A stretch of 64,000 nucleotides of DNA from Leptodontidium sp. MPI-SDFR-AT-0119 (lineage: Eukaryota; Ascomycota; Leotiomycetes; Helotiales; Leptodontidiaceae), in the NCBI GenBank assembly GCA_020726505.1, contig JAHLEZ010000010.1, positions 1-64,000 on the forward strand, read 5' to 3'. Under the pieces are notes generated by a model. The model was not told the origin of the DNA and did no database searches. It saw only the letters and a program-made list of their open reading frames with translations. The translations under genes were made by a program, and so were the position numbers. Numbering within the stretch: the first letter of the stretch is position 1; the number at the start of each line of letters is the position of its first letter. Shown here piece by piece: positions 22,193 through 33,600 of this stretch.

Positions 22193-24647
22193 TCAGAGAC
22201 TCGCCATAGGCACCGCTTGCTGAGTCTGCGTCGTAACCCTCGTAATCTCATCTCCACCCACCTCTTTCCTCCCCCTCCCAGCTTCTACATCCACCATGCC
22301 TCCCTTCACTCTCCCCAAATCAACACCCCTCTCCCTCTGAAAACCCCTGAACTCCACGACACCACCAACTAACTCCCCATACGCGCTCCCGAAAACCTCG
22401 TCCATGCCCTCGAGCGTGCGGCCCTTCGTTTCGGGGACGAAAAAGTATACGAAGAGGCCCATGATTGTGATGCACGCGGCGAAGAAGAAGAAGAAGCCGC
22501 CATGGAGGTTGGTGAGCATGCTGGGTGAGGCGCGGGCGACTGTGAACTGTGTTGCAGGCGTGTTAGCTGGTTGGCGGTGGGAAGGGAAGAGATGGCGGGT
22601 GACGAACCTGGCAGATCCATTGTACGGCTGTTGTGAGACAGACAGCGAGCTCTTTGATGCGAGTCGGGAAGATCTCTGCGCAGTAGACCCATACTACACC
22701 ATTCCAAGCAACTGAGAAAGAAGCCTATACGCAAAAGAGAAACCCAAATTATCAGCACCCCGTACCATGGACTACCCAAAAACTCCTAAACGGCAAGACC
22801 GCAATATTTCGAAGATGGGAAATATGGGAAATAAGCGAGACATTGAGGGAAGGATGAGGGAAGAGAGTAACTCACAGCATAGATATAAATGCAGACAATA
22901 GCTACCCACCCAGCAACGCTCTTCTCCTGCTCGACTTTCAGATCGACATGTTTCGCAGTAATGAACGCGCCAATATACCATAAAGAAAGACAGGTACCGA
23001 TGGAGCTCGTGATGAGGAGTTTACGCCGCCCGAGACGGTCGATTAAGAATACGAGGGAAATAATCGTCGCTATTGTCTTGACAGCTGCGTACATACCTAC
23101 ACCACCACAAAAGTCAGCGACAAAAGTCACAGTCAACAACAAAATCTCGCTTAACCAACCTCCCCGCAAGAGTAAGAAAGTCTAAGAACATACCAGAAGC
23201 CAACAGCACAACTTTCGTCCCGCTGAAACCGATGCTCTTGAAGATCGTCGGTGTGTAGAAATTCACACCGTTGATACCTGTGAAATTCTGGCCGATCATC
23301 AGGCATATCCCGATTAACACACGGCCTCTATTTCCCTTCCACCATAATTCGCCTACCAAGCCCCACTTCCCTTTCTTACTTCTATCGCCACCAGCACCAC
23401 CAGCAACGGGATCAGTATCGGAATTTGAATGAGAATTGGGATTAAGGTTGGGATTCTCCTCCCTCCTTATAGCCTCCTCAATCTCCTCGACCTCAAGATT
23501 GACATACTCATGCTCGCATGGTAGATGGCGGATATACGCCAACACCTTCCTCGCCTTATCCGCGCGTCCTTTCTTGATGAGGAAGCGGGGTGATTCGGGG
23601 AGGAAGAGGAGAGAGGCGAGGATGAGGAGGCTGGAGGGGATGAGTTGCATGGCGAGTGGGATTTGGTATTGTCGGGTGGAGGTGGGTGGGAGGTATTCGT
23701 TGACGATGTAATTACACCAGTAGCCTAGCAGGCCAGAGAGTTGGTTGTTGATCTCGTAGATGCCGACTAGTGTGCCCCGGATTGAGGGGGGTGAGAGTTC
23801 GGCTATGTACTGTTGGGGGGGTTTTGTTAGGTTGCGTGACTAGGTGGCTGATAGGGATGTGTTAAGGTGTGTGGAAGGACTTACGAGTGGCTATAGATAT
23901 GTTAGAAATGACTTTCATGATATTGATAGTACTGGATGGCGATGGGAGGGACAATCATTAAGAGAAGAAGCAAACTGGAAAAACTTACCACCACAACAGT
24001 TGTTCCTCCAGCTCCCAGACCAGTGATGAAGCGTCCGGCATACATCATACTCAACTTCCCATACGAGAACGTCTAGTCCTATTAGCTCAACCCTCTCCCT
24101 TTTCTACCCTCCCTTCTCCCTTTCCCTCTCCTCCCTCCCCCCCAAACCCGAACGAACGCAAGACAAAAAAAGAAGAAGGTAGGGGATCACATACCTGCAC
24201 CGCCGCCCCAACCGTGTAAACACCCGCACTAATCGCGAGCGCAACCCTGCGTCCCCAAAACTTCATACCGGGAAACGTAGCCATAGCACCAATCAAGCCG
24301 CCTATCTGGAATAGAGAGACGATATTTTCGATTATGGAGTTGTACGCTGGTGTGCCTGTAGGAGGGAGAGAGAAGGCATGTGTGAAGGAGGGAAGGACGA
24401 GAACACCGCCTATGACGCCGTTGTTGTAGCCGAACACTAGGGGTGAGATGTTAGTGGGATGTGATGCGTGAGGGAGGGTTGGAGAGATAACTTGGTTATG
24501 AGAATAAGGGTAGACAAGGGGGAGAGGAGAGAGAAAGGTAAACGCACTCCAACTCCCTAAACAAGCTAAGAATGTCAACATGTAAGGTCTGTAACCATAC
24601 ACTTCAGGCGGCGTGGGCCTATCTTCTGGGGCGCGAGAGAAGCCCAT
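22193..24647 (-). CDS. Quinate-permease-like MFS transporter, eight exons including a 6-nt micro-exon
   Basis: Exons are 24647-24548, 24436-24195, 24072-23989, 23890-23885, 23809-23194, 23096-22876, 22724-22608 and 22546-22193; 579 aa. The N-terminus (RPTPPEVYGYRPYM) and the segment FGYNNGVIGG match the QutD/quinate permease group of sugar-family transporters. Further signatures are FPGMKFWGRR, RFITGLGAGGT, LYIAELSPPSIRG, LPESPRFLIKKGRADKA, GQNFTGINGVNFYTPTIF, DRLGRRKLL and FFVPETKGRTLEGMDEVFG. Twelve helices are expected, in the plasma membrane. The Pro-Leu pair before YIAEL is encoded only by the micro-exon CCACTC, flanked by ATAG and GTAAGTCC. The central loop is unusually long, and rich in Asn, Ser and Gly. 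Start: the ATG in front of the conserved N-terminus. The exact substrate (quinate, other hydroaromatic acid or sugar) is inferred from family only. Confidence 0.93.
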
Positions 24648-25880
24648 CTTGACTTGTGGGAATTTGGGATGGTTGGTGTAGATTCGGTTGAGAGAGGTAG
24701 GAATAAGCTGATGCGGATATGAGGAGTGGGCGTGGACCCATTTAATGGTCAAGATACTGTAGATTGTGGCGAGTTGAGTTGGATTGACTTGGAGGAGAGG
24801 GATGTGAACGAAGTAATGAGATGAGACGAGATGAGATGAAGACGGTTAATGAGGTAGGCTGTAGTGTATAGCAATACTCAAAAGCAGCTGTATGTGTATG
24901 TATATATGTATCTCCAGAACATACCAATCCAGCCAATATGGCAACAAAGTCCAGACGAGGGAAAAGACGGTGAAGTCCTTCACTGGGTAGGTATAGATAG
25001 CAAAGGAGGAAGGGAGACCGAATGTAGATGGAAGTCAACAGAGAAGAGAGGAGAAGAAAAAAAAGTCGAGATGACACCACTGGGGAACCTCTCTCTAATA
25101 AGGAAAAAGACACCAAACCATCACTCCCTAAGAAAGAAAAGTCGGCGAACCTCCGATATCCACTGTAATGTAACCATCACTTCTGCTTGAACTTGATTTG
25201 AATCTGCTTGCATGCATAAACAACATCAAACAGCGATAACGGAGGCATTTAGTCCCAAATCAACATGAGCACATGTCTCTCTCGACTCAACTCGCTCTCG
25301 CACAGAACAGGAAACGGAATAAGAGTGGGGAAGCGTAGGGCACTGAAGTGCGTTGAAATAAGATTCTGCGCTACTGGGCTTTGCCTGTGAGGTGGCTAGA
25401 CCTATTTCTGGAAAGGGGGAAGGTCAAGCGAGTACTCGTCTCGAGTGGATGGGCCGGAATTGAGTATGGGGGGATTGTGATTGGTTGAAATATGGAGTAC
25501 TGTTAGTTCTTGGTGAGTGTAGGTGCAGATAGTCAAGAGAGGAGTAAGTGAAGTGAAGAGTTGAGGTTTGCGAGATCGGAGTGGAGTGGAGATTCTGGGG
25601 TTTGGTGGAGTGTGATTGGTTAGGTTGCGTTCTTGTGGAAAGTGAGGTAGTGAGCCGTCATATCCGAGTTTGAGGTTTTCTTGAGAGGCGGATTGAGATG
25701 TTCTGTTGTTTTGTGTTGTGCTGTCTTGTGTTGTATTTCCGTGCTATGTGATCTAGCAATCCCTCTATCCTCTCTCTCAACCCCCACCTTCCTTCCCTTC
25801 TTCCCCACCAAAATATCCTCCCCTAATTCCAATCCCCATTTCCATCCGCTAAGTAGAGTTAATAGCCTTTTCACAGCCAT
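24648..25880. other. Intergenic, promoter of the transporter and 3' flank of ARPC5
   Basis: No supported gene. GAGATGAGAC-type repeats lie near 24815-24840 and a TTGTGTTG-rich run near 25700-25735. Confidence 0.5.
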
Positions 25881-26782
25881 CTAAACCTTCCTCCAATCAG
25901 TCATGCATCTTCCCACACATCCCAACCCCGCAACATCAACAACCTTCTCATGCCACGAAAGAAGCACGCTCATGGCCGCACCACTACTCTCACTCTGCGC
26001 ACCAGGTCTCCCTCCCATCTGCGAGAAGCCAGCGCCGGTACTCTGCGGTGTTAGGGTCGAGCTGCGGGTGGGCGTCTTGCTGATTGCGGTGCTGGATGCT
26101 GCCATGCCTTTGTAGCTGTTGTGTAGATGAAGTGTTAGCTGATGATCTATCTCCTTTGCCAAAATACTGATTGATTTTGACAATGCTGTAAAAGCCTAGA
26201 GAGACGCGGGGTGCTGAATGCGAGGAGAGAAAACGTACAGATATTTCATCAGGACATCCAATGCTTCTCCACCGCCTTCACTTCCGAAAATCCGTTGAAG
26301 CATCGGTGTCATCTCGCTGGCCTTGATGCTCTGCAATACCTCCGTGACGGTCTGTAGGTGGATATCCTGTTTACCATTGTCTTGTCAGCATACTCCCCGC
26401 ACATCTTCAATCCATCTCCTTGCTCAGGATCCCGATATCCCAGAATTCCCTTCCCTGCTTCCTTCTCCCCCCAAACTCTCATCACCACTCCCCTCTCCAC
26501 CACCAAACCCAGAAAACATAAACATACCTTAACGACCGCATCCCCACCATACGGCGCACTCTCCAATGCACCCCTCAACGCCCCCTCGGCATCACCACCC
26601 CTCAACAACTGCCTAACCTGCTGTCCGATTCCCCTGGCCTCATTCTCCAAAACGGGCGCGAACGCCGGGTGCAGTGTCGAGGTGTCGAAGTTCGAGGAGG
26701 ATTCGGGGTCTAGCGCGTCGATGTTGATGGTGCGCCAGTTATCGGAGAGGGAGGCTGTCGTGACTTGTTGGATTATGGACAT
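25881..26782 (-). CDS. ARPC5: Arp2/3 complex subunit 5 (p16-Arc)
   Basis: Exons are 26782-26528, 26366-26239 and 26115-25881, with introns of 161 and 123 bp; 205 aa. The protein is the small subunit that helps tether Arp2 in the seven-subunit Arp2/3 complex, which nucleates branched actin at endocytic patches. Conserved segments in order are NWRTINIDALDPESSSNFD (residues 15-33), VRQLLRGGDAEGAL, APYGGD, TVTEVLQSIKASEM, DVLMKYLYKGM and the C-terminal LLSWHEKVVDVAG ... GCVGRCMTDWRKV. A low-complexity Ser/Thr stretch between YLYKGM and the C-terminal block is longer than in animal ARPC5, as usual in ascomycetes. The start codon opens MSIIQQVTTASLSDNWR. Housekeeping; the regulation is not visible. 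Confidence 0.97.
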
Positions 26783-28313
26783 TTTGGGGTAGGTGGTGGT
26801 TGGTGGGGTTGTTTATTGCTGGTGTGGTGGTGAGGGGATGGATGGGATGGGGTTGGATTAAAAGGAGAGAGGCCTTTGCTGTTTGTCTCTTTGACTTGGT
26901 TGCGAGGAGATGGAGTGAATTCGACAGATGACGACTGTGTTGAGTTGTGGTGGTGGGTGTCTAATCCTCAGTCGTACATGAGGTTTCGGAGCTTCTGTAG
27001 GAGCTCTTGCTGATGGATGAGGCTCCATGTCCCCTCAATCCCGTCGTCAGCCACCCAGCATTCCACCATTCCGCTCCGCTCCACCGCCAAGCTTCCACTC
27101 GCCAACCCAACCCCTTTTCCAACTTCCCACTCCCATTCCACCCCCAAGACAAAAATAAACACCAAACCAACCCCCCATGTCCACTCCCTCCATTCCGCTT
27201 CTCCTTCCCAATCCAGCCCCTCGCATCCCCCGTCCCAAACACCATCCACATCCCTATCCACGTTCCACTCACACCCACCAAAACGAAACCTGGAAGGGCT
27301 TCTAGAATCCTGCACCGAAGACCAACCATTGTCTTGGACCCGTTACCCAAACCAAACCACTGGGCCGGCCATATCATGCATGCATGGATGCATATGCAGC
27401 TGGATATGGATAGATATGGAACAGCCCTACCTGACTGGGATGTGTATTGTTGCCTCCCTCCCTTGGGACTCGGCTCGACTCGACGAACGATATCCATTCA
27501 TGCTTCCCTCCAGTCTGTCTCCTCTTCTCATCTCCTCACATCCATCCATGGTTTTGAAGAAAGGGACTCAAGAGAGCTTACTTACCTTGACCTTTAACAT
27601 TTGGCATTTTAACAAGGAGAGAAGACCGACCAACCCCCACGAAAACCACCGTCACAATACCTTACCGTATCTTCTGGGGGTACTTTAGGTGCCGGGCGGG
27701 AAGGGGGGCGCCATATTTCACGTTTTTGTTTGAAGGCGTTTCGTCTTAACTTGGGGATACTTATCTTCCCTTCTTCCCATCCCGTCCCGTCTCGTCTCGT
27801 CTCTTTTCTATCCCGGCTCCATCACATCCCATCCCGTACTCATAACCAACGACCGTTTGTTCCTTCTTTTGCACTTTCCTCTCCTCTCACCCCTCTTGCC
27901 ACCACCCACCACACGGCTCAACCCGCGCGTTTGAATCCCATGCACCCCCATCCATCTATCTCAAACGCGTACCTACCTAGCCGGGCGAATTACTGAATGG
28001 GTGAGTAAGAGAGAAGTTTGATTGCCTGCCACTCCATTCTTCCCCCCCTTTTCTCGCTCAATTCCTGTCAGATGAGAAAGATAACATGACACTTACCGTC
28101 CTCCGTCTACTGTATGATATTTACGATACCTGGGAAACGTAGGAATAGATTCGAGGGAATACTGTAGATAGATATATCAGATATGATATGATATGACAAG
28201 TCAACTCTCAAGTCATGTCACAAAGCCAAGTCAGATAAACTACTTACGAAGCTACCACATATCTCATGGGATGGATGGATGTTAGGTTTGCAACTGGTTC
28301 ATCTTCTTCTTTT

Positions 28314-28368
28314 CCCCCCCCCCTCGGGATATGTTTCCTTCTTCCTTTTCGTTTTGGGGGGGGGGGGG
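28314..28368. repeat. C10 ... G13 inverted homopolymer pair
   Basis: Ten cytosines (28314-28323) are separated by 32 bases from thirteen guanines (28356-28368), each preceded by a T run. The two runs could pair as a hairpin, and the G run could form a quadruplex. Homopolymer lengths may be imprecise in the assembly. Confidence 0.7.
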
Positions 28369-28386
28369 AACTTAGCTTGACTATTG

Positions 28387-28415
28387 TTGGTTGGATGGTT
28401 GGATGGATGGATGGG
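28387..28415. repeat. GGTT/GGATG microsatellite
   Basis: Imperfect TTGG and ATGG units are repeated over about 30 bp within the gene-poor region. Confidence 0.75.
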
Positions 28416-29877
28416 TAGGAGGGATTGATTGGTAGGTATGCATTCGATAGAGGGGGGGTATTCTGGATCGTGCATACATGCATACATACATGCATGGGGA
28501 CTGCGCGTAAGTGAGTGAGTGCCAGGTCTGGTTCTGGATTTGGACTGTAACTTGTACGTTGGTAGCTGTAGGGCTGGGCTGGCTTCGTGGTACAGTGGAG
28601 GGAGGCAGGGAGGGAGTTGTTACATACATCACTTACTTCACTTCATTCGGTGCGGCTGAGAAAGAGGGAAGATGGAAGGAAGATAGATGAGTCTTCATCA
28701 TCGACCCATCGTTTGTTGGTTCGTTCATGAGTCTTGAGATCAGTTAGTCATTTAATCAGTTAATTAATTTAGTCATTTAATCTCTTGCTCCTCGCCGTCG
28801 AGTCACTTCCTATTCTCAGAGTCACATACGTCTCCCTCACATCACAGCACATCACATCACATCACAGGAAATTCAAGGAAGAGAAAATATTCAAATCTAT
28901 GAAGTATTAAGTAGGTATTTTATTATATATATCTCTCTCTCTCGCGTCTGTCTGTCTATCTACTTGCTCAGTCTTCCTCAATCTCGCAGACTGAGCCTCA
29001 AAACGGTATTAAAGAAAAAGCTTTCCTTCCTTTGCTCGCTCGCTCAAAAGTATTTCTCCGAAGATCTCGTCCTTCTCTCTCGCTCTCTCTTACAAAAAGT
29101 CTATCATGGGGGTTATATGACATCTCCTCCTCCTCTTCCTTCCATCCATCCAATGAACAGAAAGGAAAAATAATTAAAAATCGATCAGGATCCAGCCTCA
29201 TCGAGGTTCACAACAAGAAGTGATACAGTATAGTACATGCAGTACAAATGTAAATCAAGCAACGCAGACAAGACAAGGCAAGGCAAAGCGGAAGGCAGAA
29301 TAATCAGCACAGTATTAAATCAGAAAGGGAGGCTTTCTCTCTCCTCTCTTTCTTTCCTTCATAAAATTCTTATCCTATACAAGTTTCGCGCATACGCATC
29401 CCCTGCGCATCGCACGCATATGTTTGCCGGACAAGTTATCAACCCGCGAGAGTTTTCCTTGTCCTGCCCTCCAACAGAACACAAAAAGGAGATCTGAAAA
29501 ACAAACAGCCAAACAGAGTATAATATCGCTAGTAGATAATCCAGTACAACCAAATACGACGGCAAGCGTGAGCTCGAAACCAGGTTTAAAAACAAAAACA
29601 TGTAAAAAGCAAAAGTCTATATGCGAACAAGCCAAACCAATACGAGAAAAAGCGCACATTTTTGGAACCCCCCACCCAGTAACCCTATCTTTTTTGCGCT
29701 CCTGAGAATGACGATGAAAGAACCCCATTTTGTGTAGCCGAAGGAAATAACGTATGAGAACGATGATGATAACAGGAGGTGATGATACAGGACTTGTTTT
29801 TTGAACACCGCGCTGGAAAGGAAAATACGATAGAGAAAATAGTACAGTTTAAGAGAAAAAGCAGATGCCGAGCCAAT

Positions 29878-30610
29878 CTAGATGCAACGCCTAACCCGTA
29901 TCGCCCATGGTAATGTGCCCCGTTTTTTGAATGTACTCCGAATCGAAACCCAAGAACTTTTTGTTTGGTGGTGTTGGTAATTGTGGATGATGTGCTCGAT
30001 GTCAATAGGGCCGGTCGCACGCTGTGGGTCGAGACCCAACTCGCTGAAGCAAGGAGGTCATGGCGTGCGATGTGAGGAACTTTTATTTGTTGGTTGGTTG
30101 GGACGGATCGGTCGAGAGCGAGATGACAGAGCTGAAAAAGGGGTATCGTGGCGAGGCGACGAATCGATCGGAAACCAAACAGTCGGGTCGAGTTTCGAGC
30201 TGGAATGCAGGGGCAAACATGGGAGTAAACCCGAAAAATGAGAATCGTCGCGAGTCGTGGTATTGTAATGTACAGGAATTCTCTTCGATACAAGAACAGG
30301 GTAAACAGCAAAAAACAAGACGCGTATTAGAAGGTTCGTTTTGAAGCCGAAAATAGTGTATCTGAGAATGGTATATGGTATGTGGCGCGTGTGAGCTGTC
30401 GAGAAGCTGCAAGACGAGGAGTTTCGGGGACGCAATGGTTGATGTTGCGTCTGCGACTCAGAGGAGTGCGCGCATGGATGTCTCGAGTCTCGAAGATGTT
30501 ATTTTATCGCTCGCAGGAGTCGATGTGATGAGGATCCTTTGAGGTCCTTACGTGGGCTTCGGTGGAGGAGGTTTGGGGACGCCCGTCGTGTCGTAGGCGC
30601 CTCGGCCCAT
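29878..30610 (-). CDS. Candidate two-exon small basic protein, unknown function
   Basis: Exon 1, 30610-30552, encodes MGRGAYDTTGVPKPPPPKP and ends at an AC|GTAAGG donor. Exon 2, 30043-29878, starts after a TTGCTTCAG acceptor and reads ELGLDPQRATGPIDIEHIIH, then NYQHHQTKSSW, then a basic tail (FKKRGTLPWAIRVRR) and TAG. Joined, the frame is 75 codons. Two further acceptor-like CAGs upstream of exon 1 suggest a spliced leader. Amino-acid composition (Asp, Glu, Ile and His-rich core) is unlike the low-complexity frames around it, which is why I list it. I do not recognise the family. The 508-bp intron and the lack of a domain keep the confidence low. If intron reading stops early, exon 1 alone is a 20-codon ORF. 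Confidence 0.35.
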
Positions 30611-33600
30611 ATTGCAGGAGCTGACTTCTAGAGAGATCATCATGGTGGATGTGTGTGGTTGTGGGAGCTGTAAGGAGAAGCCATGGTCAGCGATGTTTGA
30701 CGGGAGTATATATAAGTGTGGTCGAACAGTAATGCTGTCAAAACCAAGTATTGCCACTTGTACATTGTCTTGCGATACAATGGACTGTCATGCTGACAGT
30801 AAACGTATCCCCGTTGATTGGAAGATTGTTCGAAAGTTTGAAGGCTGAAGGCAAAGGGATAATTGTCTGACTCACTATGAAGTTGGTACGCAAGGCTGTC
30901 TGCCTCCTGAAAAAGGAGAGCGGCGGTGTTCCGAGGAACAGGAACTTAAAAAAAGTTGGGCTAGGCGGAAGATGTTCCTATGCAGCTGCAGGGCGATGTT
31001 CGATAGCTTGTTGTATCCTCACAACACTATGTTAAGTTCGATGCGTCGCAGAAGTTTTCCAGAAGGAATGGCAAGCAGGAATGAAATGAAAGAGTGTGGG
31101 CCGGTGGCAGATTATTATGTGTCTTGTTAAGATTTGGGTTGCTTTGACAATGCGAGACTTTGCTTTTGCTTTGCGACAGTGTCTGCGACGGCGCGATGGA
31201 CCTGGCTTAGGCTGGGGCAGGGAAGTGGTGGAAGTGCAAGTGCAGGGCGGGAACTGCGACCTTAATGCCGGTTCGAATGTGCGTAGCCGAGATGTGGTGG
31301 AAGCAGGCTAGAAGGAGGCCAGGGTCCGAGATGCAGGGAGGAGGGAGGGATGAGCGCCTGGAAAGGGATGGATGTATGGGATAGGGATCTTGCGTGAACT
31401 GCTGCCGGCAAAACTGAGGCGTGAGTGTGTGTGTGTGTCGAGTACAGTCCTGTACAGGCACGATCGGATCTGCTGGAGAGATGGAATTTGGCTGTGGCTG
31501 TTCTGTTGGGATATGGGATGAGATCCAAATTTCCTGGGAGAGAGGGCCGGCTTTATGTACCCAAGTATGGAGAAGGTAGTGGTGTTCGGCTTCTTCTTTC
31601 GTGTCTAGCTGCAATGCAGGCAGGCGGAATCGTGCAGGAGAGGGAGTTGTGGATGAGTCGTTCTTCTTTCTTTCTTGTTCGCTCGGCGGTAGTATTGGTC
31701 GAGTTGAGGATCGATCGTGAGTAACAGGATATGCAGTGCAGGCGTAGGTAGTGCAGCAGCAGAGATGTGAGATGAGATGAGATGAGACGAGACTGGCAGA
31801 TCCAAATCCTGAAGAATTGATAAGTTGATTGAGGTCGCGAGGAAGGTAGGTAGATATTAGCAGGATGGGCTGGCTGCACTGGAGGGAGGAAATAATGATT
31901 TTTTTTCCGTCGTCGAGTGAAGGGGGCTTTCAGTATCTTATACGAGCGTTGATTGCAGACCAGAGTGACTAGGGAGGAGCAGGAGCAGGAGGAAGAGTAG
32001 ATCTCCCCTTGGGCTGGTTGGCTTTCGGAGCTGACCAGGGTGCTGGTGCTGGTACAGTACTGGCGCAGGTGCAGCTGGCTGAGTGCCAAGTAGGTGCACT
32101 CCAAGCCAGGGGTAGCCAACATCAAGGCAACCAGGGCCAAAGGCAGGGGAGGAGCAGAGGAGGGCAGGGCAGAGTAGGGGTAAGGCGAACGAGTTGTGTG
32201 TGTGTGTGTATGTGTGCGTGTGTCCTGTTGTTGGGTGGATGTGGATGTGGGCGTGAGTGAAGCATGAGAATGAGCATGGGCAAGGATTAAGGAGTTGAAT
32301 GGGTACAGTACATGACGGACGGAGGGTAAGGATTATGGAAGGATATGGATTACTGGGTATGACTCTGGGGCGCCGGCGGTCATGGGTGTGGAAAGATGGG
32401 CTTGGGCATGGCATGGGCAAGGCAAGCAAGTTGGCCCACGACGGGGGGAACTCAACACAACTCATCCACCGTTCAGGGATCAGAAACGGGGAACACGGAA
32501 GCAGAAGAGACACATCGATATGAGGTTAATGAGCTGGAAAAGAAGAAGCACGAGCATGAGCATCAATCAGTATCAGCATGAGCACGAGAGCCGGGGCAGA
32601 GGGTAAGGCAGGCCGGACCGACCAAGTGGTTAGTTCCGGTACCTTGCTTGCCTCCTGCTACTTACTGTAACTATAATTGTAAATAATAGCTCACACGCTG
32701 GTTCGTCTGGCTGTAGTTGTATCTGCCGTATCGTCTGTCTGTATCTCAGACAAGACGGCCCTCTGCGTGCGAGTGGTTACGTATCTCCAGCTGGACATCC
32801 TATGAAAAGATACTCTCTCTTGGTTGCTGAGCACAGGCTGGTCTAAGCATACCTAGGTAGCTGGTTGGTTTGGATGTGGACGAGTCGAGTCGTCGCATTC
32901 TATCTCCTTCCTTCCCTCCCTCCCTTCCTCCCTTCCTGTGGTGATATGAGCTTTCGTTTTGATCATGTCATATGATACTATCCACTATATCAAGTCCAAA
33001 CACCAACTTGAGAAAAAGGAAGTGATCGAGTCCAGCCGAAAAGGGGCAAGCATACCGGCAGCTTTGGAACGCAAACGTGGGAGTGGAGCGAGCAAACACA
33101 ACCAAACCAAAGCCACCCAGCCCAGCCCAGCCCAAAAGAAAAGGGGGTGGAGATAAATTTGGACGGGAAGGAAAAACAACCCGGCCGTCTGGGATTCGCC
33201 AGTAACAGCGTCCATCAGACCTCGGGACAGTTACGAAGTTAGGGGGGGGCACTGTAGCGAGATGAGGGCACCTGGGGCATGGAAACGGAGGTGCAGCATT
33301 TCTTGGATGCCCCTGTTCGCTGAATTGGATGGGATATGAATAATGGAGAATTGGAGATATGATGTGGGCTTGCATGGCCCATTGGGATTTTCCTGGGTCG
33401 CCCTTTTTCTGGTTACGGTTACGGCTACGGCTGCGCTTCCGGGACGGGGGGCTCTCAAATTTCTTTTTTGACTCTCGACGACTGCCGAAGTGATGGTGAC
33501 TCCACCACCGAAAGCAGGAGCAAGAGAAGGATCATCAGATCAGCTCTGCCTATTATTGTACTGTATTGTATTGCTTTGCGCTGAACACATTCAGTTCAAT

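Larger units (their letters stand above)
26783..29877. other. Gene-poor region, microsatellite-rich
   Basis: No long ORF with a recognisable domain is present. Open frames around 26961-27690 on both strands are biased by strong strand asymmetry (C-rich plus strand) and are not accepted as genes. The part 27750-28900 holds GATG, CATACATG and CACAT tandem repeats and a C10/G13 pair. Confidence 0.5.

Noticed and set aside
26961..27690. Long overlapping frames on both strands downstream-to-upstream of ARPC5
   Set aside because: The region has strong strand asymmetry (C-rich against G-rich), which removes stops in several frames at once. The translations are dominated by Pro/His or Trp/Gly and match no family.
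29685..30311. 208-codon minus-strand frame
   Set aside because: Composition is Ser/Leu/Arg-rich without domain, and it overlaps in another frame the better-supported small spliced candidate.
31553..32513. Two minus-strand frames of about 190 codons
   Set aside because: They derive from pyrimidine-rich and TG/CA-repeat DNA and contain runs such as THTHTH; no conserved motif.
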